Shown here one piece after another: positions 53,281 through 63,225 of a stretch of DNA of 64,000 nucleotides (position 1 is the first letter of the stretch; each line of letters starts with the position of its first letter). Location: positions 186,001-250,000 of the forward strand of contig NZ_CP034447.1 in the NCBI RefSeq assembly GCF_003952485.1, given 5' to 3'. The notes under the pieces were generated by a model. It worked only from the letters and a program-made list of their open reading frames with translations, ran no database searches and was not told where the DNA came from. The stretch is from Mesorhizobium sp. M1E.F.Ca.ET.045.02.1.1 (GTDB lineage Bacteria > Pseudomonadota > Alphaproteobacteria > Rhizobiales > Rhizobiaceae). Both the position numbers and the translations under genes were made by a program.

Positions 53281-53928
53281 GATCGCCGACAAGACCGCGT
53301 CGCCCAGATCAAGCAGCAGATCGAGGAGACCACCTCGGACTACGACAAGGAGAAGCTGCAGGAACGTCTCGCCAAGCTGGCGGGCGGCGTTGCCGTCATC
53401 CGCGTCGGCGGTGCGACCGAAGTGGAAGTCAAGGAAAAGAAGGACCGCGTCGATGACGCCCTCAACGCGACCCGTGCGGCCGTCGAAGAAGGCATCGTTC
53501 CCGGCGGCGGCGTCGCACTGCTGCGCGCTTCGCTGAGCATCAAGGCTGTCGGCGCCAACTCCGACCAGACCGCTGGCATCGCCATCGTGCGTCGCGCGCT
53601 GCAGGCTCCGGCCCGTCAGATCGCGGCCAACGCCGGTGCGGAAGCATCGATCGTTGCCGGCAAGATCCTCGAGAACAAGGGTCCGACCTTCGGCTTCAAT
53701 GCCCAGACCGGCGAATATGGCGACATGATCGCCATGGGTATCGTCGATCCGGTCAAGGTCGTGCGCACAGCTCTCCCGGACGCGGCCTCGGTCGCCGGCC
53801 TGCTGGTCACCACCGAAGCCATGATCGCGGAGGCTCCGAAGAAGGAGTCGGCTGGCGGCGGCATGCCTGCCGGCATGCCCGGCGGCGGCATGGGTGGCAT
53901 GGGCGGTATGGGCGGTATGGATTTCTAA
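53281..53928 (+). pseudogene. groEL: GroEL C-terminal fragment
   Basis: The frame from about 53296 reads [60 protein letters not shown] and [20 protein letters not shown], and ends in the Gly-Met-rich tail ([14 protein letters not shown]). This is roughly residues 340-545 of GroEL, with the apical domain and ATP site lost. The reading frame itself is undamaged to the stop, followed by a terminator. The 5' break near 53281 joins unrelated sequence. It is either a recombination scar or a recent truncation. Confidence 0.9.
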
Positions 53929-53955
53929 GGTCCGCGCATTTCGACAATTTGGAAA

Positions 53956-53980
53956 GGGCGGCAAGCAATGCCGCCCCTTC
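53956..53980 (+). terminator. Rho-independent terminator after the groEL fragment
   Basis: GGGCGGCA (53956-53963) and TGCCGCCC (53969-53976) form an 8-bp perfect stem with a 5-base loop AGCAA, followed by CTTCTTC. It lies 28 bp after the groEL stop and is preceded by AAA. Confidence 0.75.
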
Positions 53981-54002
53981 TTCGTGCCCATTCCGCCAGT
54001 TG

Positions 54003-54416
54003 TCAGTGACTCGCAAGCCGGGGTATATGCCCGCCAAGGTTGGTGCTTATGCTCAAGACGACGCGGACATAAGGGGCTGGACGAGAACCAGGGCGGCCAT
54101 CAATGGAATGTCGTAGGACAGCGGCACGCACGAGAGATGCGCTATTCAGCTGCACGAGGATGATCGCGGAAAGGATGGCTCCGTAGATGGTGTAGCCGAA
54201 CCCGTCGAGGCTCTTGCCCATTTTCGCCATGTCCGGCGAGCGGTTTCGGGTTCTCCTAGCGACTACCCCGTCCAGGTGATCCGCGAGGACGGCCCACAAA
54301 GCAGCGCCGACCGCCAGCTCGATCTGCCCCGCCAACGCAAAATAGGGAGCAATCGAGGAGCACAATAGCCCGACCGTGGTGATGGCATTGGCGGGATCAA
54401 CGAGGTAGCGAAGCAT
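54003..54416 (-). pseudogene. CDP-alcohol phosphatidyltransferase, truncated
   Basis: The 137-residue frame starts MLRYLVDPANAITTVGLLCS and has the family motif as DGVVARRTRNRSPDMAKMGKSLDGFG. The usual motif is DGxxARx8Gx3Dx3D; the last Asp is replaced by Gly and the spacing is longer, so activity is doubtful. After SAIILVQLNSASL the sequence stops resembling the family and the later membrane helices are missing. It lies 25 bp after the NTP-transferase pseudogene, so both once belonged to a lipid head-group operon. Confidence 0.65.
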
Positions 54417-54441
54417 TCTTTCACTCTCCCAAGCTTGGTCG

Positions 54442-55175
54442 TCAGCATGCGATTTCCCGTGCCGTCATGAACATTGCCTCGGCGAAACGAAGGTCCGCCT
54501 CGTTGTCAATCTCGTACCCTTTGAGCCCGTCGCACCGGGCGGCGGCGATCTGCAGCCCTTTCTGCCGTACGAGGTTCGACAGAAGCTCTTCGGGGAGGAT
54601 TTGACGGCCCCGGCGTTGATGGTGTCATTGAGATGCGGAACGATCGTCCGGCGCAGACCTCCGGAAAAGCGGATCAGGTTCATCGTTTTGAAGAGAGGCG
54701 GCGAACCATCATTGAGGTTCGCTGCCGTCTGCTTCATCCTTACATCGGCGATGTAGCCGTTGTTCGTCAGGACGACGGCGGAACCTTCCATCGCCGGGCT
54801 GAACGGCGCGACGGCCGCGACATTGTCCGCGTCGCCCAGCGTCAGGCAGCGAAGCGCATCCGGCTCGAAAAACACGTCGCCTTCGAGCAGATAGATGTCC
54901 CCGGTCAAAAGCGCGTCGCGCGCTAGCCACAGCGATTATGCGCTACCCGTCCGGTCGAAGACGTCGGAATCGACATAGTCGATGCCGAGATCACCGAAGC
55001 GTCGGCCGCAGGAATATTGGATCCTCGAGGTTCTGCAAGGCGTTGTGAAGGATCGGCGTGCCGTTGACTTCGACCAGCGGCTTCGGCCGCACATCCGTGA
55101 GTGGACGCAGGCGCGAGCCAAACCCGGCGGCAAGGATCACCGCCTCTCTCGGAGCAATTGCAGTGATGGGTCTAA
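54442..55175 (-). pseudogene. Sugar-phosphate/choline-phosphate nucleotidyltransferase, decayed
   Basis: Minus-strand frames rebuild [118 protein letters not shown] and CDGLKGYEIDNEADLRFAEA. The first block is the NTP-transferase signature GxGxRxxPxTxxxPKPL. At least three frameshifts and one stop (TGSA*SLWLARD) are present. The pairing with a CDP-alcohol transferase suggests it made a CDP-activated head group. Confidence 0.75.
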
Positions 55176-55181
55176 GCGCCT

Positions 55182-55742
55182 CTATTTTGGTTGTTGCGAC
55201 GATGCCATCGGCTTTCGGAAGGACCGGCGACGTTTCGTCTCAATGACTATTCCGGTCCGGCTGTCGGCGGTATTCTTCGCCTTGTACACGGCGGTTCGCT
55301 TCGGTTTTGGTTTGGGTGGCGCTTGAGGCTCTGCCCTTGGCTCCGGCGTTTGCTTGGTCTCTTGCTTGTCCTTGCGGGTGCAAAGCAAAGCCCTGGCGGT
55401 CGCCGCGTCCGCATCCGAGACCACGCCGGCCGGCTTGCCATCGAGATCGACCCGTGCGGCGGCGGCATCCAGTCTCGCCAAGTATTTGGCCATCCTGGTA
55501 TAGGCCAGCAGGGCTCTCCTCAATTCATCATCAGACAGTTCGCCGTCAAGCACCCGAATGTCATGATGGATGCCGATCTTGAGCGGCCTGGGCGCTTTTG
55601 GATTGAACGCCGCAGGCCACTTGGCCGATAGATAGCGGAAAAGCTGTGCCGGCGATTTGCCTCGGCTAGCGCTCAACATCATAAGCCTCGCCCGATTGTT
55701 TTCGTTTTCGAATCGGACCTTCCTAGCACTGAATATACGCAA
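55182..55742 (-). CDS. ProQ/FinO-family RNA-binding protein
   Basis: The 186-residue protein has a FinO-type domain ([20 protein letters not shown], then [40 protein letters not shown] and [20 protein letters not shown]) and a long basic, Pro/Lys-rich tail. Family members bind structured small RNAs and 3' ends. The ATG at 55682 or 55679 ([13 protein letters not shown]) is an alternative start. It overlaps the upstream end of the NTP-transferase relic. Its presence on an accessory replicon is notable because plasmid FinO-type proteins often control antisense RNAs. Confidence 0.8.
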   Translation of the reverse strand: MRIFSARKVRFENENNRARLMMLSASRGKSPAQLFRYLSAKWPAAFNPKAPRPLKIGIHHDIRVLDGELSDDELRRALLAYTRMAKYLARLDAAAARVDLDGKPAGVVSDADAATARALLCTRKDKQETKQTPEPRAEPQAPPKPKPKRTAVYKAKNTADSRTGIVIETKRRRSFRKPMASSQQPK

Positions 55743-56362
55743 TGATTATGGAAAAATGGGCATTCGTCCCGCAGGGCAAAGCAGCAGGGCCTCCTCATTC
55801 GGGCAGACGAAGTGCCTTGTGGACCGAGCAGGATCGGCACCAATCACGCCGAGCCGTCCCCGATCGAGTTCATAGCAGTAGGGTCAGCGGTCTCTTGCCC
55901 CATATCTCCGCCAGCCCATTAGCCCTCGGCAGCGTATCTGAAACGCCGGTAGCGAAAAAGACTCGATGGCCCACCGCCAAGCGCCCCTTGACGAGTAGGA
56001 CGCCGAAAGCGTCGCGGCACCCCTCACCCGTTCGGCCGTTCCGTCGTACCAGGTGAGCTTCTCGTAGCGCGAAAGCCGCTCACGCGACCGTTTCGCGATC
56101 TCGGCCGGATCGACGCCGTCCTGGGACAGGAAAGCAGGCGAATGGCTGGCTAAACGGTTCGCCGCAGCCCTGCGTCGGGCGCGGAGCAACTCCAGGCGGT
56201 GGCCATTCCGGAATAGCCTTCAGCCAAGGCAGCTCAATTCGAATGGTTGTGAGCGACGCGCTTCGGACCCCATTCGATTGCCCGACCCGGCTCATGCCTG
56301 GACGGGCAGTATTCTGAGGGTGTTTGCACACCGTGTTCATGGTTGCCACTATGGAGATCGCC
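55743..56362. other. Interval with no assigned gene
   Basis: A 101-codon minus-strand frame (56189-55884) reads LRARRRAAANRLASHSPAFL, then DPAEIAKRSRERLSRYEKLT. It may be the remnant of a real protein, since it is helical and not simply repetitive, but I do not recognise it. No RNA or repeat was seen. Confidence 0.3.
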
Positions 56363-56554
56363 TCAGAAGCGGCGCTTAATCGGAAATGCTAGCACCTCCG
56401 CGTTTTGGCGCGGCTGCTTGAACTCCTCGACGGCAACCGCCTCGATCAGCAAATCCAAGGCTTCGCGCCCCCTCCGGCTCATCGGGTCATCGCCTCGCAG
56501 GTAATGATACGCTCGATCTAAATGCACTCGCGCGGCGGAAAAATCGCTAGTCAT
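56363..56554 (-). CDS. Small hypothetical protein
   Basis: The 63-residue frame starts MTSDFSAARVHLDRAYHYLR and ends VLAFPIKRRF. AAGAGGG lies five bases upstream of the ATG, a good ribosome site. The predicted structure is two helices. No family is recognised, but the start signal, amphipathic helices and lack of rare residues suggest a real gene. Confidence 0.5.
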   Translation of the reverse strand: MTSDFSAARVHLDRAYHYLRGDDPMSRRGREALDLLIEAVAVEEFKQPRQNAEVLAFPIKRRF

Positions 56555-56689
56555 ATGACCCTCTTAGTTACCGCCCGCATTAGCCGTCTACGAGGTGAGG
56601 GTCGCGCAATCGTCAATATTCACAGGCGGATTTGATTTAAATCGCGGATGATCCGGGAAAAACCAAAACGCCGGCTCTTGTCGCCGAAT

Positions 56690-56820
56690 AGAAGCTGAGG
56701 AATATCCCCGCAGTTAACGGCTCGTTAATCATGCGGGGCGTAGCCAAGAAAAGCATCACAGCACCTGCCCAATCACATGTGACCTTAAGACCCGGCACCC
56801 AGATTGTGCCGAGTCTTTTT
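56690..56820 (+). ncRNA. Candidate small RNA
   Basis: Within a 450-bp gap two strong plus-strand hairpins occur in line. The first is CCCCGCA...TGCGGGG (56706-56738) with an inner TTAAC...GTTAA pair. The second is a terminator at 56787-56820. Two hairpins ending in a U run, without an upstream plus-strand coding frame, fit a trans-acting small RNA. A nearby ProQ/FinO-type gene would be a natural partner. The 5' end is a guess. Confidence 0.4.
56787..56820 (+). terminator. Strong rho-independent terminator
   Basis: AAGACCCGGCAC (56787-56798) pairs with GTGCCGAGTCTT (56806-56817) with one C-A mismatch and a 7-base loop, followed by TTT. This is the best intrinsic terminator I saw in the window. 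Confidence 0.8.
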
Positions 56821-56859
56821 GTGTCGTTAGGGTAGCCTGATCCATTGAGCGGGTCAGGA

Positions 56860-58640
56860 ATAATGTCCCAGTACGGCGATCAGGAACCTTCTTAAGCCGG
56901 TCGCCGACTTCATAAAGGCGACGGGAGCTGCAACGACTTGACTAGGAATGCCCTCCGAGCTTGACGGTGTCGGCCCCGAACGCGCCTTGTTGGCCGTGTG
57001 CCAGTCCCTGACCGACAGCGGATTGCGACATGACAGCTTCTCCACAATCGGAGGTAACCGTGGCGAAGTGCCTGCGCGCTAAGCGCCAGGGAAGGCCGGT
57101 TAAAGAGCCGGCCCGCTTGCAGGAATCGAACTCATGGATGACTGAGGCCTCGGCATCCTCGATGCCCATTGCTTGGCAGGACGCCATTATGGCGTTTCTG
57201 CGTTCTGTCTTATCGCTGTGACATTTGCCGCACAGGATGACTTTAACGACACTCTTTCCCGCGTGAGGTGAGGCGATGCGAGCAGGGTAGAGTGACGCGC
57301 GGCAGGGAGGGCAGGAGGCGATGGCAAAGGCTGAACCTCGGTAAGACGGCGCAGACCGTCACGCTCTCTAAAAGAGACTGTTCTTCAAGAGAGTATCGTC
57401 ATAATCGATTCGGCGTCGGAAGGCTCGGCCGCCTGAAGGAGGACGATGGCAATGATGCGGTCACGGGATGGATTGCATGATCCACCGGCACCTGCACGGA
57501 TCACCTCGCAAAAGTGGCGGGCGGGACCTGGAATCGAGCCGACATTGCGAGATTTTCGCGGCCATGGCGGCTTCGCTGTCTGCTGTCCGCAGGGCGAAGC
57601 GCGCATCAGATGGGTCAGCGGCGGATGCACGCGAACCGCGGGGATGACGAACACGACCTTCGCTGGCTAGGACAGCGGCACCGCGAATCCGATGTTGGAG
57701 GCTCTACGCCGCTCGATCTGGCGGAGGCGGCGGTCGATGCGGCCGGCAGAACCCGCGCTACCGTGAGGCGCTGCCATCTCGATATAGGAGCTGTTGACTT
57801 GCAGAACACTGCACTATCTGCGAACGCATCGCGAGGTGCCCGACCCTGTGACCCGCTTCCGCGCGAGGCCGCGCTGGTCTTGACCAGGCGCAGTTCGACG
57901 CAGGGCGGCTAGCGCCGGCCGATGTCCTAATGTCGGGGCGCCAGCAAAGAAATGTCGCATAGCGGTGGGGACGGCTACAACGAGAGCGCCCGATCGGGCG
58001 TCAGCTGGTCGGGATTGCCAGCCCGATCGGGTGCCGTTCAGTCAGGCATCCCTCGGCTTAGACTAGAGAGCCGCCGCTCAGAACTAGATCGTTGGCCGGC
58101 GTCGGCCGCAGCGGGATCACGATACTCGCTCAGCATCGTGACGACATCAGCGCTACGATTCTTGTCACTCTCCGTCAGCCGCAGATCGACCTCGACGAAT
58201 GCCCGCCCGACCTCCGGTCCGGGCGCCTCAGTGGGCGCTTGCTCAAGCCGGGTGGAACCAGGCGGCCTGCCGTGTTTGCGACCGCGTTTCACATAATCGT
58301 TGCTCTCAGCGCCATCAGGGACGACCGGGCCTGACATCGCCGGCGCAATGCCGGACTCGAATACCATTCGATCATGGAGAGCGACCGCTCGATGCGGCCG
58401 AGTTCCCGAAGAGCTTTGGCCAGTTGGCTTTCCTTCGGTGATGCCGAGAGCTTCTCCACGGTCGTCGAGGGCACAACCGCACCGGTGTTGATCGATGCCG
58501 CCCAGATGAAGGTCGATTTCCAGCTTGCGCAGGAAGGCAATCCGTTCGGTCAGCCCGACCAGGTTTGACGTACCAGGCGCATCCGGCGCCGATCGCAGCC
58601 AATGAAAGCGTGTCTGGCCAATGGTCGGGGTCGCGGCGTT
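56860..58640. other. Degenerate interval with one dispersed repeat
   Basis: No gene is supported in these 1.8 kb. A plus-strand frame of 63 codons at 57030-57221 and the long minus frame 58718-58038 have no family features. The segment 57483-57640 is similar, in inverted orientation, to 53190-53044 (shared GCACGGATCACCT and GGAATCGAGCC, GCTTCGCTGTCTGCTGT-like blocks). Confidence 0.35.
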
Positions 58641-58649
58641 GAATTTCGG

Positions 58650-58790
58650 CTTTGACCGATATCCAACCCACGCCGACCGTTTACAAGAGCTCGGGCGAAT
58701 TCGTAGACGTGGTGACAAAGCTCTGGGACAGTTGGGAGGATGATGCGCTCATCGCGAACCCGGAGGCGCCGGTCTGCCAGACTATTGGTC
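58650..58790 (+). pseudogene. NtaA/SnaA-type flavin monooxygenase fragment
   Basis: The plus strand encodes LTDIQPTPTVYKSSGEFVDV and VTKLWDSWEDDALIANPEA. The string EFVDVV.KLWDSWEDDA is a hallmark of FMN-dependent monooxygenases of the nitrilotriacetate/dibenzothiophene group (LLM class). About 40 residues remain and no start or end is present. Confidence 0.6.
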
Positions 58791-58992
58791 GTAGGGAACC
58801 GGCCCACGCTCTCAGTTAAATCAGGAGAAACATGATCCAAAAACCGAAGCTTCGGGAGCTCAGTTCCTGCCCCGCTTAGTGCCTATTTGTGTGCGCTATT
58901 CTGCCATACGCCTAATGAGATTGTCCCTCCTGATGACCGTCCCTAACTTGGCTGTGATCCAAGCCAAAAGCTAGCAGGCAACGGGAGTGACC

Positions 58993-60417
58993 ATGAAGAA
59001 CATTATGAGTGTCGGTGGGGACGGTGGCGATGGTAGACTGGTCATCGTGTCAAACAGGGTTGCGCTGCCCGACGAGCACGGGTCACTGCCCCCGGGCGGA
59101 ATGGCCATTGCGCTGAACGCAGCGCTCCAGCAACGGGGCGGCCTTTGGATGGGCTGGTCGGGGAAGGTGAAAACCGAGAAGAACCAGGTGTCACCGACGA
59201 TGCAGGAGGCCAACGGCATCACCTATGCCCTTGCCGATCTCTCGCAGAAGGATCTGGACGAATATTACTACGGCTTCGCCAATAGGGTTCTTTGGCCGGT
59301 CTTCCACTGCCGTGTCGACCTCGCCGAATACAACGACGCGAGAAAGTCAGGATACTACCGCGTCAACCGACTCTTCGCAGAGTCTTTGATGCCGCTCCAC
59401 CGCGAGGACGACGTCATATGGGTGCAGGATTATCACCTGATCCCTCTAGGGAAAGAACTACGCGAGCGCGGCTGCCGCAACCGGATCGGCTTTTTCCTGC
59501 ACATACCCTGGCCGCCGGCGGACATCCTCGCCACCGTGCCGCTCTGCGAACAATTACTGGAAGCGCTTTCGTTCTATGACCTTGTCGGCTTTCAAACCGA
59601 CGACGATCTTGACAACTTCGCCGAATGTCTACGCCGCCGAAACTTAGGGCGTCTTATGAAAGACCGTAGCTGCCTAGTCAAAGGGCGGGAGTTTCGCTGC
59701 GGGGTTTTTCCAATCGGTATCGACACGGCCAAGTTCGAGAGCCTCGCAGATCTAGCGACGCGCGACGGGGATCTGCAGGAAGTTTACAAGAGGACTGCTG
59801 GCTGTGACGTCGCCATTGGTGTCGACCGATTGGATTATTCCAAGGGCATCGATCAGCGCATCGTGGCGTTTCGGCATTTCCTTGATCGTAACAGCCATCG
59901 CGTCCGCAAGACGCTACTGCTGCAGATTACCCCGAAATCCCGCGGGGAAATACCGGCCTATCTGGCGCTGCAAAAGCACATTGCCGAACTGGTGGGAAGT
60001 GTAAATGGGGAACTCGGAACCATCGATTGGGTACCAGTACACTACACCAATCGTTCCCATGGCCCGCTGCAATTGGCCGGCCTCTACCGACTGGCACGCG
60101 TTGGTCTAGTGACGCCGCTCCGCGACGGCATGAATCTGGTGGCGAAGGAATACGTGGCTGCGCAAGACCCAAGCAATCCGGGCGTCCTCGTGCTCTCGCA
60201 ATTTGCCGGCACCGCTGGCAAGTTGGAGGGAGCGGTGCTTGTCAATCCCTATGACCCAGAGGCTGTGGCGGCCTCCACGGAAAAGGCATTTCGCATGTCG
60301 CCAGAGGAACGGAAAGACCGTTGGAGCGCAATGAAGAACAGTCTCAACGGCCACGATGTCTATCGATGGTGCCACGGCTTTCTCGCCAAGCTCGAGGCGG
60401 CGGACTTGCCAGTATGA
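58993..60417 (+). CDS. otsA: Trehalose-6-phosphate synthase
   Basis: The 474-residue protein starts [23 protein letters not shown] 58993 has GGGAG eight bases upstream, while a GTG at 58987 is possible. GT20 landmarks are [68 protein letters not shown] and [16 protein letters not shown]. The enzyme makes trehalose-6-phosphate from UDP-glucose and glucose-6-phosphate in the cytoplasm. No otsB lies next to it. From memory, an otsA copy is also on the NGR234 symbiotic plasmid, fitting an osmoprotection role during symbiosis. Confidence 0.95.
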   Translation: MKNIMSVGGDGGDGRLVIVSNRVALPDEHGSLPPGGMAIALNAALQQRGGLWMGWSGKVKTEKNQVSPTMQEANGITYALADLSQKDLDEYYYGFANRVLWPVFHCRVDLAEYNDARKSGYYRVNRLFAESLMPLHREDDVIWVQDYHLIPLGKELRERGCRNRIGFFLHIPWPPADILATVPLCEQLLEALSFYDLVGFQTDDDLDNFAECLRRRNLGRLMKDRSCLVKGREFRCGVFPIGIDTAKFESLADLATRDGDLQEVYKRTAGCDVAIGVDRLDYSKGIDQRIVAFRHFLDRNSHRVRKTLLLQITPKSRGEIPAYLALQKHIAELVGSVNGELGTIDWVPVHYTNRSHGPLQLAGLYRLARVGLVTPLRDGMNLVAKEYVAAQDPSNPGVLVLSQFAGTAGKLEGAVLVNPYDPEAVAASTEKAFRMSPEERKDRWSAMKNSLNGHDVYRWCHGFLAKLEAADLPV

Positions 60418-60780
60418 GGCTGATCGCGACCAAGTGAATCAGGGCAGCATTCCGGCCTCGCCGAGGCGTGGTTAATGTGCTGTGGTAACCCCGATGGCGA
60501 TGACCGCAGGCCAACTACCCAGTTGGGTTGTAGCCGATTGTGCTGGCATGGGAGCGAAGAACTCGCTGCTGCGGCCACTCATCAAACTAGTTGAGCCGAT
60601 CCGCAATAAGGGCTCTCGTCGCCGGATCCGTCGGTGTCGAGCATTCGACTGTCATCGCTTCGCTGATCGAGACCCCGTGTATTGAATATGTCGACCAACC
60701 CGGTTGGCGACATTGCTGATGTGCTAAGCAGCATCGACCTACACCGCACGCCAGATCTCAAGACGTTAGCTTGAGCACAT
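60418..60780 (+). pseudogene. IS66 tnpC relic (internally deleted)
   Basis: The bases just after otsA (GACCAAGTGAATCAG, then ATGGCGATGACCGCAGGCCA at 60494) match the tnpB-tnpC gap and the tnpC start of the complete IS66 elements here (GACGAAGTGAATCAG, then ATGGCGATGACGGC). After a large deletion, GTCATCGCTTCGCTGATCGA at 60651-60670 matches the tnpC 3' part (IASLIET), then fades. It is an old relic of a different IS66 member. Confidence 0.65.
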
Positions 60781-60807
60781 TCCATATTAAAACAAGAGGA
60801 AAAAGAC

Positions 60808-61857
60808 ATGGGTGAGCTCTCTTGCAGTCGGCAGATTTCTTCAAACACGCGTGAGCGGCCACGACTGATTGTCGAGGGCGCTCGCGCCCCACGGCAACAG
60901 CAAATGCTGGCATCCATTGACCTGAATTTACTGTTGTCTCTTGAGGCGCTGCTGGAGCACCGCAACGTCACGCATGCGGCTCGGCACGTGCGCTTGAGCC
61001 AACCGTCGATGAGCCGAGCGTTGACAAGGCTGCGTGGCATTTTCAATGACGATCTTTTGGTTTGCGGCTCGAGCGGCTTGGTCCCGACGCCGCAGGCCGA
61101 ACGGTTGGCCCGAATGCTGCCGCCGGTATTGGATGCGCTCTGCGGGATGGTGAACCGCCAGGGGGAATGGCGATCAAAGACGATAATGGCGATACCCGAC
61201 CATCAAGCCCTGATCTTGCTGCCGCCTCTCCTACCCCTGCTGCGCGAGCACGCGCCCAATCTCGACATCGTCACCGGCTCGTTTCTAACCGGCGCGCTCC
61301 GGCGGCTTGAGCAAGGCGAGATCGATCTGGCCGTTGGGCAGACCGGTGGCACTCCACCGGGCTTCTTTCGGCGCAGGCTCTATACTGACCGCTTCGCCTG
61401 CCTGCTACGTTGCGACCACCCAGCCCTGGCGCAGGAATGGACGATCGAGGCCTTCGCTGCCCTGCGCCACGCTGCCATTGGCTCGGATTCTAAGGGCGGC
61501 TTCGGACGGGTGCATGACGATCTGGCAAATTTACACCTCCAAGATCGCGATCCGGTGCTGGTTTCCAACCTCCTGACGGCCGCTGTAGCCATCGCGGCGA
61601 CCGATCTGGTGCTGATTGTACCACACCGCGTGGCGACACGGATCGCCGCCCTGCTCCCCCTAGCGATTGTCGATCCGCCGGTGGAACTGTCGCCTTACGA
61701 GGTTGGGCTGATTTGGCACGAGCGTTGCCATCGCGACCCAGAGCATCACTGGCTGCGCCACAAGATTGCCGCCGCAGCGGCGGCGGGAACAGAGCTGGCG
61801 CATCCATCGAAAATGAGAGGGCAAACGGCTGATGCTTCGCCAAGGGAAGAAGCGTGA
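60808..61857 (+). CDS. LysR-family transcriptional regulator
   Basis: The 349-residue protein has the LysR HTH (IDLNLLLSLEALLEHRNVTH, then AARHVRLSQPSMSRALTRLR) and a periplasmic-binding-like effector domain (TIMAIPDHQALILLPPLLPL onward). AGAGGA lies eight bases before the ATG, so I keep this start although it gives a 32-residue extension before the usual LysR beginning. An ATG at 60904 would give the normal form. It resembles the NodD/SyrM/NahR subgroup in its IDLNLL start, but no nod box was found nearby. Confidence 0.85.
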   Translation: MGELSCSRQISSNTRERPRLIVEGARAPRQQQMLASIDLNLLLSLEALLEHRNVTHAARHVRLSQPSMSRALTRLRGIFNDDLLVCGSSGLVPTPQAERLARMLPPVLDALCGMVNRQGEWRSKTIMAIPDHQALILLPPLLPLLREHAPNLDIVTGSFLTGALRRLEQGEIDLAVGQTGGTPPGFFRRRLYTDRFACLLRCDHPALAQEWTIEAFAALRHAAIGSDSKGGFGRVHDDLANLHLQDRDPVLVSNLLTAAVAIAATDLVLIVPHRVATRIAALLPLAIVDPPVELSPYEVGLIWHERCHRDPEHHWLRHKIAAAAAAGTELAHPSKMRGQTADASPREEA

Positions 61858-61950
61858 TGCGATCGAAGTCTGGCACTATCTTCAGGACCGAGCCAGTTCA
61901 TTACCCCCTAGTCCATCGGGACGCGATGCTGGTTCCGCTGTCCCAACTCA

Positions 61951-62838
61951 GTGAAACCGACGCGCGCTGACTTCGAGCGAGCATCTGCTGTGAAGAAGGC
62001 ATTCACACTTACAGCCAACTACACAAACCAAGACCCACCTTCTTCGACCGCCGTTCGGCCGCGTCAAGGCTTTCGCAGGCCATGTTCTCAGGGTGTTACC
62101 GAGGTGCATGCATCGATTCTGGCCGCGTATCTTGGCCCGGACCCTTTGGCAGGTAAGTGTTTGGCACAAATTGCGAGTTCTCGGATCTTCGGCAATCTGC
62201 CCAACGAAGTGCGGCAGATCGATATCCTTGAGCACCGTTTGTTGCGGCCGGGGCGCTGCGCGCAAATCGTCATCATCCATTCCCGCGAATGGGAGCAACA
62301 TGGGTACGGTCATGCGAAGCTCTCTTCCGGACTGGTGCAACTAGCCCTGGTTTCCGAAGACAGGCTGGACCGAGAGGCGGTTTTCTCCGACGGGTATTCC
62401 GATTACCTGTTGTGGCCACTGATCGAGCAGGAAGTTGTGAGCAGACTAACCGCCTGCGTCGCTCAGATCGCGCGGCGTTCTGCACCGCTATTCTTCTCAG
62501 CCGACCCCTTCGTTCAGAAGGCGTGCGATCTGCTGGCACAGCGAGTCGATCAGCAGATCGCCCTCAGCGAACTGGCGCGCATAGCCGGGACCAACAAGAC
62601 AACGCTCGTCAACCGCTTCGAGGCTGCCTTTGGCTGCGGGCCTATGACCTGGTTACGGCACTACCGGATGATGGAGGCTGCCGCCCGCTTGCGAAGCGGG
62701 CATGAAAGCGTGGCCGAGGTCGCTGAATCCTTAGGCTACGAAAACAGCAACAATTTCTCCACGGCGTTCAAGGCGATCCATGGGCTCTCGCCGCTGCGCT
62801 ATCGCAAAATGGCGGCGCGCAGAGAAAGGTCTGCCTGA
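61951..62838 (+). CDS. AraC-family transcriptional regulator
   Basis: The C-terminal 100 residues form an AraC DNA-binding domain: QQIALSELARIAGTNKTTLV, NRFEAAFGCGPMTWLRHYRM, then ESVAEVAESLGYENSNNFST and AFKAIHGLSPLRYRKM. The N-terminal 190 residues are an unassigned ligand or interaction domain (EVRQIDILEHRLLRPGRCAQ). The start used is GTG at 61951; a later start is possible because the first 50 residues look unstructured. It lies 93 bp after the LysR gene. Its targets are unknown. Confidence 0.8.
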   Translation: MKPTRADFERASAVKKAFTLTANYTNQDPPSSTAVRPRQGFRRPCSQGVTEVHASILAAYLGPDPLAGKCLAQIASSRIFGNLPNEVRQIDILEHRLLRPGRCAQIVIIHSREWEQHGYGHAKLSSGLVQLALVSEDRLDREAVFSDGYSDYLLWPLIEQEVVSRLTACVAQIARRSAPLFFSADPFVQKACDLLAQRVDQQIALSELARIAGTNKTTLVNRFEAAFGCGPMTWLRHYRMMEAAARLRSGHESVAEVAESLGYENSNNFSTAFKAIHGLSPLRYRKMAARRERSA

Positions 62839-63225
62839 CGCAAAGGTGGGGATCGGAAGAAACTGGTATACAGCCAGTGAAGACACGCAAAGATCACCTG
62901 ATACTCAAGCGTTTACGCACTCCAGGCACTTTGCGGCTTTTACAGCAACGCTCAGAAAAGGCGGCGGCCCCGATTACAAAAACTTCCAGGAGATCGTGGA
63001 TAAGAACGCCACCGAGCAGTTTATGAATGCCAAGAACTTCTTTAACGGCGGCTCGACCCCGCAACAAGACATCACGCCCCAGGTCTGATCCTAATGATTG
63101 GTCTCGAAAGCAGCAGCGCACCAACCGACGGTGTCAATTCGAAGAAACCTCGCCAGCGTCATAGATCAGGTCCGGCTGACAGCGGTGCCGACGAACTCCG
63201 GCCCCGCTTCTATAAGAAAGCAACT
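62839..63225. other. Gap after araC with a possible short coding remnant
   Basis: A plus-strand frame ending at 63088 reads HFAAFTATLRKGGGPDYKNF, then QEIVDKNATEQFMNAKNFFN. It has no convincing start of its own because it opens inside the AraC gene. It could be the 3' end of a lost gene or a small secreted-type protein. I do not recognise it. Confidence 0.3.

Noticed and set aside
58038..58718. 226-codon minus-strand frame
   Set aside because: It has no start signal or domain, and its upstream end is antisense to a recognisable monooxygenase fragment on the plus strand.
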